Assembly: GCF_015832195.1 (NCBI RefSeq)
Contig: NC_052033.1
Location: 310,001-374,000 of the forward strand
Reading direction: 5' to 3'
DNA length: 64,000 bases
DNA from: Motacilla alba alba
Taxonomy: Eukaryota > Chordata > Aves > Passeriformes > Motacillidae
Part shown: positions 1-51,108 of the stretch, piece after piece
Position numbering within the stretch: position 1 is the first letter of the stretch
Layout of the letters: the number at the start of each line of letters is the position of its first letter
Made by a program: the position numbers and the translations under genes
The notes under the pieces: model-generated
What the model saw: the letters and a program-made list of their open reading frames with translations, nothing else
The model's database searches: none
Told to the model about the DNA's origin: nothing

Positions 1-26
1 GGCATGATGATTTTACCTGCCCTCAC

Positions 27-39184
<39,158 letters not shown>

Positions 39185-39400
39185 GGCCGCTGCAGGGGCG
39201 CAGAGCTGCTACCGGCGCACGCCAAGCACCGGGAGGAGGTAGGAGCCGGTTCCTTCCCTACTGGGCGGGCCGGGGGCGGGGGCGGTGGGGCTGCCGCGCC
39301 CCATCCCACCCTCCCCGCCGGCAGCGGGAGGAGCCCGGCAGACGGGCCAAGGTCGGTTCTGGGCGGTGGCCGGGCTGGCTCCAGTTCTTCTGTTCCTGAG
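39185..39400 (-). promoter_or_regulatory. ABCC3: ABCC3 CpG-rich promoter and 5' UTR region
   Basis: GC- and CpG-rich sequence directly upstream of the ABCC3 ATG; the CpG-rich block continues through exon 1 to about 38,940. Several GC boxes (GGGGCGGGGG and GGGCGGG types, about 39,265-39,292) are potential Sp1-family sites. I see no TATA box at a fitting distance, which suggests a dispersed CpG-island start. Its exact transcription start is unknown. Confidence 0.65.
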
Positions 39401-39518
39401 CCTGGGCATCTCACACCATGGGTGACATCCCGGTGCCCCCAGCTCACTGTGACTTACTGGGACAGCCACATCCCTGATCATGGAGGGGGGCTTTGGTGGT
39501 ACTCACATGTCAAGAAAA

Positions 39519-39671
39519 AGCTGTGGAAACTGTCATGCCTGGAAATGTTCAAGGCCAGGTTGGACAGGGCCCTGAGCAACTTGGTCTAGTGAGTGGCATC
39601 TCTGCTCATGGCAGAGGGTTGGAACAACATGATTTTAAGGCCCTTTCCAACCCATATCATTCTACGATTCA
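39519..39671 (+). mobile_element. CR1 LINE 3' fragment
   Basis: 'AAGGCCAGGTTGGACAGGGC' with 'GAGCAACTTGGTCTAGTG' and the end 'CCATATCATTCTACGATTC', the conserved avian CR1 3' terminus. 5'-truncated; it lies just upstream of the ABCC3 promoter island. Confidence 0.85.
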
Positions 39672-40308
39672 AGCAAAGTGGGTGCTGAGGAGTGCGCAAA
39701 GCTGGGCCACTTGCTGGCTTTGGGCTGACTGTGTCTATCCATCCAGACCACTCAGGCTAATGTTAACATCATGGAGAGGCTTCTTGTCTCCCCTTCGGAG
39801 TGCTGTGGAGTGTGATTTCCCCAGCAGGACTTAAGTGAGCATCACATCACTTCTCCATCCATCTCTTTCTTGATGCTGATTGCTTCTGCTGTAGACATGT
39901 GATTAAACCCATGGCATGGATCCATCTTCAAAAGTCTTCAGTCAATATATTTTCATGATTATATGTAACTAATAGGTTTTGTAGTGTAGCACCTTGGACA
40001 CAATCTGGATTTCATCTCCCCATGATGCAGAAGCACTGTTTGCTTTCCTCTTTATTAGGACTTCTACAGTATTATTGACCTTCCAACACTTGCTGTTTGT
40101 TTGCCCACTTGCTGCACCATCTGGTTCAATTAACATCATCTCCCACAAAGTAACCCTGCTGCTACAAATCTACTTCAATATTTAAAGAATCTGAGTTTCT
40201 TTTCTTTCTGTAACATGCAGAACTCTCAGGTAGAATGATGTGGTAAAAAATGTTCACCAGAACAAAAAGGAGTAGAATAGAATCATAAATCAGAGAATAA
40301 TAAATCAG

Positions 40309-40490
40309 AGAATCACAGAATGGTTTGAGTTGGAGGGGAGCTTAAAGCTCATCTACTTCCAACGTCCTGCCATGGGCAGGGATGCCTCCCACTTGATCAG
40401 GCAGCTCAGGGCCCCTGGTCTTGAACACTTCCAGGGATGGGGCATCCATCTCCTGCTTCTCTTGGCAACCTGTTCCAGTACCTCAGAGAA
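40309..40490 (-). mobile_element. CR1 LINE 3' fragment, minus orientation
   Basis: Starts on the plus strand as GAATCACAGAATGGTTTGAG and continues through 'CCTGCCATGGGCAGGGATGC' and 'CTTGGCAACCTGTTCCAGT', the reverse complement of a CR1 3' end. 5'-truncated. Confidence 0.87.
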
Positions 40491-43400
40491 GGGCAGTGCT
40501 GCTGTGTCCCAAAAATATGTCATCCCGAAAGAAAAAAATATTCTGCTAATCTTTTACAGAGATACTGGGATTGTTTCCCACCCAAAGTACTATCAGAGAA
40601 GGCCATGAGCACTGTTAAGAATTTGCTTTAGACATTTACTATAACCTGGCTAAAGGTGTGCTGTTCTCATTAGTGTGGGAAGATAAGCTCTTGCCCAAGA
40701 TAAGGTTCTCAGGTGATTGCCTACAAGATCTGAAATGTCAGACTGAGCCAGGCTAATCAACACAGTCACATTGCAACCTTCTGGAGGTAACACTAGAGAA
40801 ACCCTCGCCAGCTGGGTGAATGAGATCTTCTGAGGACACGGTTGGCCTTGCAAGTCTTACTGTAAAACTTTTGTTCAGTGGAATTGCAATAAAAGTTGTA
40901 AGAAAATTCAGAAATAGCTGGGAGTTACTCCTTTATGACTCTTTAAATCTCCTCTCCTGCAACAATCTCTGAGAGAAGCTGCTCTGAGAGAAATGCTGAG
41001 AATTTCATGTGTCCTGGCACATGGCCATGCTCCACTGGGTTTCTTGCATCAAGGAGCAGGATTGGGTGCAGTTTGAGAATGTGCTCAAAATTAAAACCAC
41101 GTCTGATATTTTGAGATGTCACAGGTACAGAGGCACCTCACAAACAGCTACTGTAGGCTGTGTGTACAGGAAGGGAGAGAGTTACTCTATCCAGGAGCTG
41201 CACAGTCCAATTGACATGTGAATTAATTCCTGATTAAATTATTGACTTTGGTGGTCCTGTTGATCCTCATATTTTTCCTACTGTATCCATAGAGAGGGTC
41301 CTGAATTAGGGTTTTCCCTTGGTCTCACAAGACGCTAAATAAGGACCCCTAAATAATTCTGCCACTTGTTTCATGTTTCTAATTAATGGTGGGCCGCTTC
41401 TGCTGTCAGTAGCAGTTAATGCCATTAAACAGGGATGGTAGTGATGAGTAGGTGCCAGCTGGGGCACCAGCTCCCCCTGCATTGGTCCCAAGCTTGACAG
41501 GAGTCATCGGGCAGCCTGGACCTCACAGTAGACATTGTGACTCGCACTGGCTTTGCACTGACTTCCATGCACTGTCTGGCAAGGCAGACAAGCAGAGAGG
41601 GGAAAATCAAAGGCAGGGATTAAGGAAGTATTAACTTCTCAGACAGACAAGATGGAGGGGGAAGCTTAAAAGCTGGGAAGGGCCATGGTAAAGGATTCTG
41701 CTGACACGGGTGCAAAGCAGAGCCTGAAGCTCTATCATGGGCAGCTCACTTTGGTCCTCCTTCCTTTTAATGGTGAGAACGGAGATGGAGGTACCTAGAA
41801 CATGTCATTACCTGTGATGTTCCCTCAAGTGCAGGCTGGCTCTGCAGGAAAATGAAATGGCACCTTTGGTGCAAATGTCATGGAGTCATGAACTCAGCTC
41901 CTCTCACTGGACATTTATTCTCTGTTCCAGGGAGTGGCAAGATCTGATCTGGATCCATTCAGCAATAATGCATTTGAATCTTCTTTTTTCTGCCAGCTGT
42001 ACAGTAAGGGACTTTTCACCTGCTAACACCTTGAGTGGGTCAAGCCAGAGCAATCAGGAAGCACGTCCAGGCACACCCAGGCCATGCAGGAGCGCCTAGA
42101 TATCAACTGGAGAGATTGACTGGGGCAGGACAGCAGGTAACATGAGGGAGAAGCTGTTTGTGTAAGCACAGTGCCAGGTATGAGGCAGGCTGCTTTCCAT
42201 GTTACACCTCATGCCAATTCTCAAAGCATTAACAGCAGAATGAAGTGTGGTCAACTCCGGAAGAGATCTGTATAAAGAAGTACATTCAGAGCTGAGGGCT
42301 TGGGATGTCTTGAGCATGTGCAGCTCTGAAAGTCACAGTTTTGGGGTTAGTTGATTATAAATATCGCCTTCTTTCTCTGCTTGGAACAGCAGAGGCTCAG
42401 CTTCCTTTCCAAGACCCACAGAGGTGTCACATTTTACAGATGCTAAGAAAAAAATGCCTGCCAAAGAGGGTGCATTTACAGCAAGGCCTATACATTTAAT
42501 TCATAAAAAAGGGGGAGACGCTTTCTTAACATGCATAAGATGGGAACTTCTAACAAACTCTGCTTAAAGTTAACATTAAATGAGTAGCAGCAGATCTGGT
42601 CTTTCTTCTTTTCAATGCTGTTGCAAATATGTACATCTTCTCCCTTCTTGCATGAAAGGATTTAATTTCCTTATTTCTGGAACAGGCAATGAGCAGTTTA
42701 GAAGTCCCATGATAAAACTGATGAGGGAGTGGGCTGGGTACTTGCAGCCCCAGTTTTTACTCACTCCACTGCTTTGGGGCACATATCAGCTACATGGCTT
42801 TGTAGGAATGGAAGGCAAGATTCCCTGACTGAAAGTACAGAGGTGGCAGTTTCCTGGGAAGCCAGCACAAGGAACTTGGTTCCACACTCCATTTCACCTG
42901 TAGCTGCACTGTAAGGCCATTCATACTGCAGGGTGAGGTGGGGTCCACATCATTCATCAAGTCTTTGTGAAAGGAGTAAATGGTGTTTGTATGACTCCTC
43001 CAGGACACTGTGTGTAATACCAACCTGCCCCATTCCATGAGTGCTCCTGCACTTCATACTGAGAGCAATGAACAGGAGAATCTAGACATGCCGAGTACTG
43101 CCGAGATCACCCCAAAGTGATCCTGGAGCTGCTCCAGCTGTGAGTAGCTGAACTCTAAATGCACTGGGCATCTCTCTCACCTGCTAGATAATCCCACAGA
43201 TATGCTTTCAGGTACTTATAGACGTTGGTGGAAGCCATGGCAGGTGTAACACACCCTGGCTTGTGAGTGGCTTGGCTGCAGGTAGAGTTCAGAGTGACGG
43301 ACAAACAGCGCTTGGGCCTTCTGGAGCTAAAGGCCCAAACTATCCTACTTTAGCCCTTGACACAATTGTCACAGCTTATCCTCTCCCCTGCCAACTTGGC

Positions 43401-44671
43401 CACCCCACAAACTCCTCCTACTTTTAATGGGCTGACGCTGTTCAGGATTTCACCAAAAAATGGGCACACAGTGGTTGCATAAATACAAACACCTGGTCCT
43501 GCTTTGTTTGAACAAACATGGAGTTGTCACCAGCCCTCAGCCACACTGAGCTGGTGGCATGTGCAGTGCAGTTCTGTGCTGCCTTTGCAGGTGCCAGCAT
43601 GGCACATGTCCACTTCAGTGTATATTCTTTGTAGAATGACTCCTATGCTCACTTCTTCCTGGTTTTCCCCAGAACAGCTGTATTCTGCCTTCTGTTTCCA
43701 CAAAATAACTGTAAGCACAGTAAGCAATTCGGTGGTTTAACCATCCTTTCCAGTTCCCAGCTGGAGCTGTCGGGGTCTCTGGCTGCATTATTTAAAGTAT
43801 TTAATAGGTATGGAAAGATAATCTATGCATGAGCTCTGAAAACTTGCCAATTATGGCATCCAGAGACTCAAGCAGTAATGGAAAACACCGCAGGATGCTG
43901 CAGGATTATAATAGTGTGTTTTAAATGTAACTAAAGCATTGAATACAACATGTGAAAACCAACTTAAGGTCCAGTCACCCTCAGTCGTGAAAATGCCAGC
44001 GAGGCTTTCGCTGATGACCACACCAAAGCAAACAGGAACTGCAGGTTTCGAGGACCTCATGTGCAGCTTGAGCTCGTGCTCACAAAGCTGCCAGCGGGAC
44101 TTCCTACTTCGTGGCATTGCCATCTAGTGACAGGCACTCAGTCTGAGCCCGGCCAAACCCCATATCCTGTGCGATGGCACAGGGCTGGATTGATCCTCCC
44201 CCTCCTCCCTCACTGGGCGAGCAGAGGTTAGACAGCCCTCTAGAGCTCACGGGCTGTGAATGGATCGGAGCTGCGGTGAGCGCACAGCCCCGTTGGGGAC
44301 CCTGCACTATGTTGTACATGTGTTTAAAAGGATGTGAAGGGACAAGCATACCTCTCGGGTGCTTCCACAGCCTCTGAGATGCCAGAGAGCTCCAGGATGG
44401 GTCGTTGCCTCCCTGGGTTTTGCACAAGCAGCCAGGGAGCAGCAGTGCTGGTGGATGTGAGTGGCATGGTGGCTTTGAGCAGCATGCACAGTGCCAAGCA
44501 CACGGGGCTCTGCCACAGTGAGAGAAATCCTTCCTCTCCTCCTCCCATAATTGGTATTTTTATAAATTCAGTGACTGAAAATCTCCTCAGAATTAGAAAC
44601 TATTTGGCCAAGAAGGTCAAATCTGAGACTATCTATTGTGTGAGCAATAGAGCGGCCATCAGAATCATGGC

Positions 44672-45057
44672 AGTGACCATACCCCTGTACTGAGTGCTGG
44701 TGAGGCCACACCTCAAATTCTGGGGTCAGAATTTGAGGTGTGTTGTTGTCTCTACAACTCCCTGACAGGAGGGTGCAGCCTGGTGGGGTCAGTCCCTCAT
44801 CCTGATAACAAGCAAAAGAATGAGGAAATGGCCTCAACTTGTTCCGGGGACATTTAGATTAGATCTTAGGTAAGATATCGTCACTGAAAGGGTGCTAAAG
44901 CACTGGAACAGGAGAAGTGGTGGAGTCACCATCCCTGGGGGCATCTGAAAGACAAGTAGATGAGGCACCTGGGGACATGGTTTACTGGTGGCATTGACAG
45001 TGTCAGGTTAAGTCAGTAATGTTAGAGGGCTTTTCCAACCTGAACGGTTCTGTGATG
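44672..45057 (+). mobile_element. CR1 LINE 3' fragment with internal deletion
   Basis: Contains 'CTGGTGAGGCCACACCTC', then (after lost sequence) 'GAGGAAATGGCCTCAACTTG', 'GGTGGAGTCACCATCCCTGG' and 'GGCTTTTCCAACCTGAACGG', the order of a longer CR1 3' segment. Relative to the remembered consensus a block is missing between the first motif and 'CTCTACAACTCCCTGACAGG'; a perfect hairpin (44707-44742) sits at that junction. Confidence 0.82.
44707..44742. repeat. Perfect 16-bp inverted repeat, 4-base loop
   Basis: CACACCTCAAATTCTG, loop GGGT, then its exact reverse complement CAGAATTTGAGGTGTG. It lies at the point where the surrounding CR1 copy lacks internal sequence. Confidence 0.95.
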
Positions 45058-45089
45058 CCAAACACAGACATACCGATCCTGCGCTGTTT

Positions 45090-45320
45090 CTGCAGCATCG
45101 AGCCGGGAGCACAGCACCTGACGGACGGCAGAAGGGCAGAAGGTCCTGCTGAGCCTTCTCCCCAGTAACAGGCGGTCCCAGCCCCGGTAAGGAGGGCAGC
45201 TCGCCCGACCCCTCGCCCCACGCCCGCTAGGTGGGAGCAAAACGCCGCACTTGGAGCGCGCCCGGCGTTGCCGCCGTGCCTGTGGAACATCGCCGGCATC
45301 CCCACCTCCGGGCGGTGGGG
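45090..45320. promoter_or_regulatory. Orphan CpG-rich island, possible promoter or regulatory element
   Basis: About 230 bases rich in CG dinucleotides (for example AAAACGCCGC, GGAGCGCGCCCGGCGTTGCC, CATCGCCGGC), in clear contrast to AT-rich flanks and depleted CpG elsewhere. It lies about 6 kb upstream of the ABCC3 start and 6 kb downstream of the CACNA1G stop, just after a CR1. No convincing exon is visible. It could be an alternative ABCC3 5' exon, a lncRNA promoter or a GC-rich remnant. Confidence 0.4.
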
Positions 45321-46479
45321 CTTGGTCCCCCCAAAACTTCCCTGGCCTTAACCCTTTAATCTGCAGGATCCTCACTTCTGTCAGCTGGTCACAGCGGGTT
45401 CCTTACACGATGCTGGTGGTGATAAGGGGAGCCATCTCTTTAAACTGTTTTTTCTACTTTATTTTGGGGGGATTCTAGTTCAGGTCACATTTTAGACATG
45501 TTTCTGTGTCTCAGTTTGTATCTCTGGAACACCTGAAATACAGAAGGTACAAACAAGCCTTTCCTGTTTCTCATCTTGAAGGGCTTAGCAGAGCTCTGGC
45601 TGAGGGATGTGATGTGCACACAGTGGGACACTGCTCTGCTGAAACAGGACATGGTCACCTGTCTGAACCAAGAAATAAATTAAGTTAAAGTGTTGCTTCC
45701 CTAGGCATGGTTACCATTACATAGAAAGCAACCTGGTTCCATGTGTCATCCCAATTACTCAAGAAATGGAATAACTAAGTGCCATGCCCAAGCTCAGGAA
45801 ATCAAGAGCACACCCATAAGCAGCCAGCCTGGGTTGGAGCCTTTCAAAAACCACAGCAAAACTCAGCAGGAGAGCTTCATACAGGAACATTCATGAAACA
45901 GAGAAGAGAAACAAGCCCTCTCACAAGCTCCTCTGAACCCCAATGTTGGAAAGGGAGTGATTTGTTGCTGCCCATAAGGAACTGAACTCACCTGAGAGCA
46001 GAGAGGTGTGAAGTGCTTGAGCCTGTAAGAGGCTCTGCTTCCTTGGCTCAGCCCAGCTTACCTTAATGCCCTGTGGATCCTCCAGGACTGGAGGGCTGGG
46101 AAGGCATTTCAGTGGTTCCAGCCTGGTGTGGTTGGCCCTGCAGCCTGGACAACACAGATATATCACAGAGCTCACCTGGAGTGGATTTGCATGGGATTTT
46201 GAAGGGATCCACATTTTCCCTCTGTTTAAGGACTAGTATCCTTCCTGCTGTTTTCTACTGAGAGCTTACTTAATCAAAACATCCTCTAGACAGCAAAACT
46301 GGTCTGAATGTCAATTTAGGGTCTCTCCTGCTGCCAAGAAATCAGATCATTCCAGGCAGTGAGGAGCAGGGCTGCAGAGTACCCAGTATCTGGTTCCTCC
46401 CTCCAGTGGCTGCTCCCCAGGGGAGAGGAGATTTCATGTTAGGAGCCACACAGGTCATTCACTAAAAACCCCTAAAGAG

Positions 46480-46764
46480 CCTTTTAACAAGGTCCTGTAA
46501 CGACAGGACAAAAGGGGGAATGGCTTCAAACAAAAAGAAGGCAGGTTTAGGTTAGACAGTAGGGAGAAATTCTTCCCGGTGAGGGTGGGGAGGACCTGGC
46601 ACAGGTTACCCAGAGAAGCTGCGGCTGCCCCATCCCTGGAAGTGTCCAAGGCCAGGTTGGACAGGGCTTGGAGCAGCCTAGGATAGTGGAAGATGTCATT
46701 GCCCATGGCAGGGGGTGGGACTGGATGAGCTTTAAGGTCCCTCCCAACTTAAACCATTCTATGA
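46480..46764 (+). mobile_element. CR1 LINE 3' fragment
   Basis: 'GACAGGACAAAAGGGGGAAT', 'GTGAGGGTGGGGAGGACCTG', 'GCCCCATCCCTGGAAGTGTC' and end 'AAACCATTCTATGA', the typical avian CR1 3' end in plus orientation. The best-preserved CR1 in the window. Confidence 0.92.
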
Positions 46765-48067
46765 AATGTTTCTGGTGGTACCTAAGCAGTACCTGAACTC
46801 TGAGCCCCTGCTGCTCCTTAGCCCCCAGGCAGTGTCATGCCCACCAACTCCTTCTTTGCAAGGAGGTAAATGACAGCAGGAGACGCTGCTGGATTTCAGG
46901 CTGGAAATCCCAAAGATGTGAGTGAATGAGTGGAAAAGTCCAGCATCTTCCTCTTCACAGACAAGCCAGATCTGTCAATTTTCCTCAGTCCTTTCTCCCC
47001 ATTGACTGCAGCTCTCTCCGCTGCAGTCCTGACATCCTCGAGCCTTGCACAGGGCTGTTCCTGCCAGGGCAGAGGGATCCACAAGAGCACAGACGATCAT
47101 CTTGCTGGTCACTCTGCACACCCTGGGCAGTGTCCAGAGCCAGATTTGCTTGCAGACACATTAAACTGCTCCACAAAGGGCCATAATTTCCCAATATTCC
47201 TTCCAGCCTCCTGGCCATCGCTGCTATCTGATACCTTCTCCGACTGTTCACAATTAAAACATGACCAAAGACATGACTGCCTGGAGTGATACAGATTATC
47301 ATCAGCAACAACAACAAAAAAAGGGAAATGCACCGCCGTTTTTCTTTTCAAAAGCTTTTAATAGGACACATTTGTTTTTGTCAGTTGTAAAGATTTACAC
47401 TTGTTTTTTTCTTCTTTTTTCTTAAGAAAAAAAAATCCAATCCTTTTTCCAGTTTTCAAATCCAAATAAAATTTTCCCCATGAATACCACTTTTTCTTTC
47501 CCCAACCAAAAGACCTTGTTTTAGCCTATATACCTGATACAGTATAACAATATATTAACTATTAAATACAAAGTTCTGTCATATGTGCTAGGTTGTTATG
47601 GACATTGATATGGTACTGCACCTACTCTACTCATCTTGTGTAATAGTGTACATGGGTTATTATAGCCAAAGGGGCAGAAAAGGGGAGACTGAGCATAGCC
47701 TAATTTACAGTGGTTTTTGGGGGGTTTTTTCCTTGTTTTTTCTTTTCTCCTTGAACACACCTAGTGCTGAGTGCAATCCACAGAAGTCAAAAACAGTGTT
47801 CTTTGCCCTCCTCCAAAATATCTACAGTACAAACCTCTAACCAAGTTTTGAAAAATCACTTCTATGTGCAAGGGGCTGCAAGAACAGAATTTTATGTTTT
47901 TCCAGACATGTCTGCAGCCTCTTTTTTTCCCCCATGGTGTCAGATTGGCAATAACAAAATATCCTCCACCATCTGCATACAGTAAATCCACAGTAGTAAA
48001 GTGCTGGTGTGCTTGAATGAGCCGGAGAGCCATGCAACTACTTCACCATGGACAGGGGCTGAGCTTT

Positions 48068-48090
48068 GGGGGGGGTTGGGGGGGGGTGGG
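48068..48090 (+). repeat. G-run tract with G-quadruplex potential
   Basis: G8, TT, G9, T, GGG on the plus strand. On the CACNA1G transcript strand it is C-rich. Confidence 0.8.
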
Positions 48091-48570
48091 AGTGTTTTAT
48101 GTGGCTACAGTTCTTGGACAGTAATAGCACTGCAATATCATGGAACTTCAGCTTAGCTGCTGACTCCCAAACACAACCTGGATGCAGGCTGTGAAACTAC
48201 GCTCTACTTGTAACAGAGCAGGCCTGGCTCCAGGTTTATGAAAAGAAACTCGAAGATAAGAGCTGCTTCTCTTGCCAAGATGCTGCACAGACTTTTAACA
48301 ATTTCTCTATAGATTTCTACAAAAATATTAAAAAATCTATCAACATAACCATTCTACAGAATTCCTGTGGATTTTGTACATTTTCTTTAAAAAAGTCAAA
48401 TTCTATAAAATCCCCCCAAAGGTATTTAAAATGATATGAGTATTATTGCATGCGCTGCTTTACGTTTGTATTTGTCTTTCAAAAGGGCATCTAGAAAAAA
48501 CTTATCTGGTTTAAAAAACAATCTATTTTACATGTATTTCTTTTCCTGAAAGCATCATCATAGAGGATCT

Positions 48571-48576
48571 TTTATT
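48571..48576 (-). terminator. CACNA1G: Candidate CACNA1G polyadenylation signal (distal)
   Basis: AATAAA on the minus strand in the context GCCAATAAAAGATC, about 2.5 kb after the stop codon. Use in vivo is unknown. Confidence 0.35.
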
Positions 48577-50019
48577 GGCTAGTCTTTACAGAATATTCAT
48601 GTATGATGTAAACTTTTTTGTTACTTCCACAAACCTTGTCAGTAGGCAGAACCCCAAGCATTAAAATAGAATAGCCTTTAGGTTTTCTGTTACTTTTGAA
48701 CATTTGGATTGACGTCACATCACTGTTTTGTGCCATGATTTCCAGTTAAAATGTTCAGTGGGTTTTTTTGTAAGGAAGGATCTGAAAAGTAGTATTGTTC
48801 CAGCTATGTGAACACAATCTTAATCATTGAGGAATCAGGGATGGCAATTTTAGTAGCCTAGCTAGTTTCCCAAATTATTTAGCACATGTGAAAGGAAAAG
48901 CTAGGGCTCATTATGGGTGTAAAACCAAAAAGGGATTAAGAATATTTCTCAGGCTTAATGCACTGTAATTTTATTATTTCCTTAAATATGATCTTGGGGA
49001 AGAACTGATGAAAGGTTTGTTTGAAATCATTGCTTTAGACAGGCTTAACTCTGGATTTGGGCTGGCATATCAAAGAGAGCAGGCTCTGTATGGGCCTGTG
49101 GTGAAGAGGGGAAAAATGTCCCAGCCAAGAATTAATCTAACTGCACTAAATAGTACAGAATGTTAATTCTCCTACTTCAAATACACTGATTGCCTGACTT
49201 CCTGCTGAAAGCCCTTACATTTCTCCTGGACATGTAAATCAGTAGGGATTGTTTATGGACTAAACATCCTCAAGTGAAAATAAAGGGGCTTAGGACCTCA
49301 CACAGGCTGTGGGGTATGAACAGCATCTTCTCCTTGTGTGTACACTCAAAGCTAATGCAGATACACGTGGTGGAAACATCCTAATTTCTGAATGGATAAA
49401 AGGCTGTACATCAGCATGTTGTCGTGATTTGCAAAGATTGGTAGTTCTCAAAAAGTTACAAACTCCTGACTGACAGAATTAGCACAAATTCTCCTTCTGC
49501 CTCTGCTGGCATGATCTGTGGACTTGGTTTCAAGCCTGTGACTATTGGCACACTTCAAAGCATGCCTGCAATCTAATCTAGTTTACATCTTAATGTGATT
49601 TCATGGAAGTGGAGTGGAGTTAATGTCTGGCTTCCATCAGTCATGAGGTGTTGAATGGGACCAACCTTGAGTGGTTTTCAGGCTGTGCTGTCCAGTTTTA
49701 CAGACTGCTTTTGACAGAGGACGTTAGCACAGGAGTAAACAGGTAATTTTTGAGATGATTGATATTATAAAGTAAGAACATGAATTCTGGGTTTATCCAC
49801 TTTGTATCATCATGTTGCTGCCTAAGGCTATTGATAGATTGGAAATAAAATTGCAGTTGGGGTCATGTAAAGTAACTCTAGCAGTGATAGCAAAATACCT
49901 GGCTATTTTACTGAAAATCAGTAGTCATTTCAGTACTTGCAGACTTTCTGTAAAATAAGTTGCAGAAATGCCTTGATTCAGTAGAACATGAGCATATAAT
50001 TTTAATTTTCAAGAATTAC

Positions 50020-50025
50020 TTTATT
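50020..50025 (-). terminator. CACNA1G: Candidate CACNA1G polyadenylation signal (proximal)
   Basis: AATAAA on the minus strand, about 1.09 kb after the stop codon. It is the first perfect hexamer I noticed downstream of the CDS. Three later candidates exist at 48970, 48571 and (ATTAAA) 47357. Confidence 0.4.
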
Positions 50026-50679
50026 ATGATCAACCTCCAGGCATTCTAGACAAGAGCTTAACTTTAGGCATGTGCTTAAGCCCATTGTTGTGCCATGTCT
50101 GCCCTGATTTCACCCACTGCAAATCTTAAACTTGATCTCACTCTCCTTTCCACAGAGTGCAGAGAGGAGGACCTCCACTGAAAACAGAGGGATGAGGGAG
50201 GTGTAAAACTCAGCAAAATAAAAAGTCCATCCTGGAGACCCTGCAAAAACATCTCGGAAGTGACCACAGGCTTCTGTTGCCAGTTTACTAGGAATGCATG
50301 AAAATTAACCATTGACATGATTTTGTGAGTTGCCAGTGGATGATCTATAACATCTACTATGATCCTTTCATAATTCAATATCTGGTACTGTTAAACAGCT
50401 CTGCCTTGATCATCTTCAGACATCAACGTGTTGGACCTTCCTGGGCCTGAGCACTTGCTTTCATACTCTGAATGTCAATTTTATGCAAGATTGGAATATT
50501 TTGTTAAAAATTTGCAACTGTGTTTCTGTACTATGCAAACAATTGTTTTCCCAGAATATCATCGAAGTTCAAGGGGAAAATTAGATTACATTAAATAATC
50601 CTTATTTACTGCTGACTGTGGGATACATTTCCTCTGTAATGCACTAATTGGCTACATTTTGTGCTTTGCAAAACAAAAT

Positions 50680-50730
50680 GAAACCCAAACAAAAAAAAAC
50701 CAAACCAGAACAAAACAACAACAAAAAAGA
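50680..50730 (+). repeat. A/C-rich low-complexity tract
   Basis: ACAAAATGAAACCCAAACAA followed by further AAAC/AACAAC units. Simple sequence within the probable CACNA1G 3' UTR. Confidence 0.75.
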
Positions 50731-51108
50731 AGGAATTAAATATATACTTTTTAGGTTAAAATATTTGTAAAAACGAACTTTATCTCAGAAATATTCCGAG
50801 ATACATAAAATAAAAGAAAATTAAATGAGCCTTTAGCCACAAAATGTACTACATCCCGTGATACTAGATTCAATTAATTTAATAAAATATAATATACATA
50901 TAGATTCTGCACATTGTATTGCTTTTACCTAAGCAGAACATATGCTTAAGTAAGCGTGATATAGGTTAACCACTCTTCTAACCAGCTGGTTCTTTAATCT
51001 TTCTTTGGAAATTTTTTACCCAGTGCCATTTTGGAGTACGGAGTTTTTTCAATTTTTTTTTCTATTACATGAAAGGAAGAAGACATTTGGCACCAACAGA
51101 AAAGTAAC

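Larger units (their letters stand above)
39185..47339. other. Intergenic region between ABCC3 and CACNA1G
   Basis: About 8 kb between the ABCC3 start and the likely CACNA1G 3' end. It contains the ABCC3 promoter, four CR1 fragments (39519-39671, 40309-40490, 44672-45057, 46480-46764) and a second CpG-rich island at 45090-45320. Open frames here are short and without family resemblance. From 40.5 to 44.6 kb and 46.8 to 47.3 kb I see nothing recognisable. Confidence 0.75.
47340..51108 (-). other. CACNA1G: Probable CACNA1G 3' UTR
   Basis: Non-coding sequence directly after the CACNA1G stop. It is AT-rich, free of CR1 and of convincing reading frames. On the minus strand polyadenylation signals occur at 50020-50025, 48970-48975 and 48571-48576 (AATAAA) and 47357-47362 (ATTAAA). 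The true end cannot be chosen from sequence; the 3' UTR may be 1.1 to 3.8 kb, possibly with alternative ends. Simple G-rich and A-rich tracts lie inside (48068-48090, 50680-50730). Confidence 0.5.

Noticed and set aside
45003..45375. Open frames of 100-117 aa on the minus strand over the orphan CpG island
   Set aside because: Two overlapping frames in GC-rich DNA with no family resemblance, partly running into CR1 sequence; treated as composition effects.
46455..46747. Minus-strand open frames of 66-83 aa
   Set aside because: They are antisense readings of a CR1 3' end, which has no gene on that strand.
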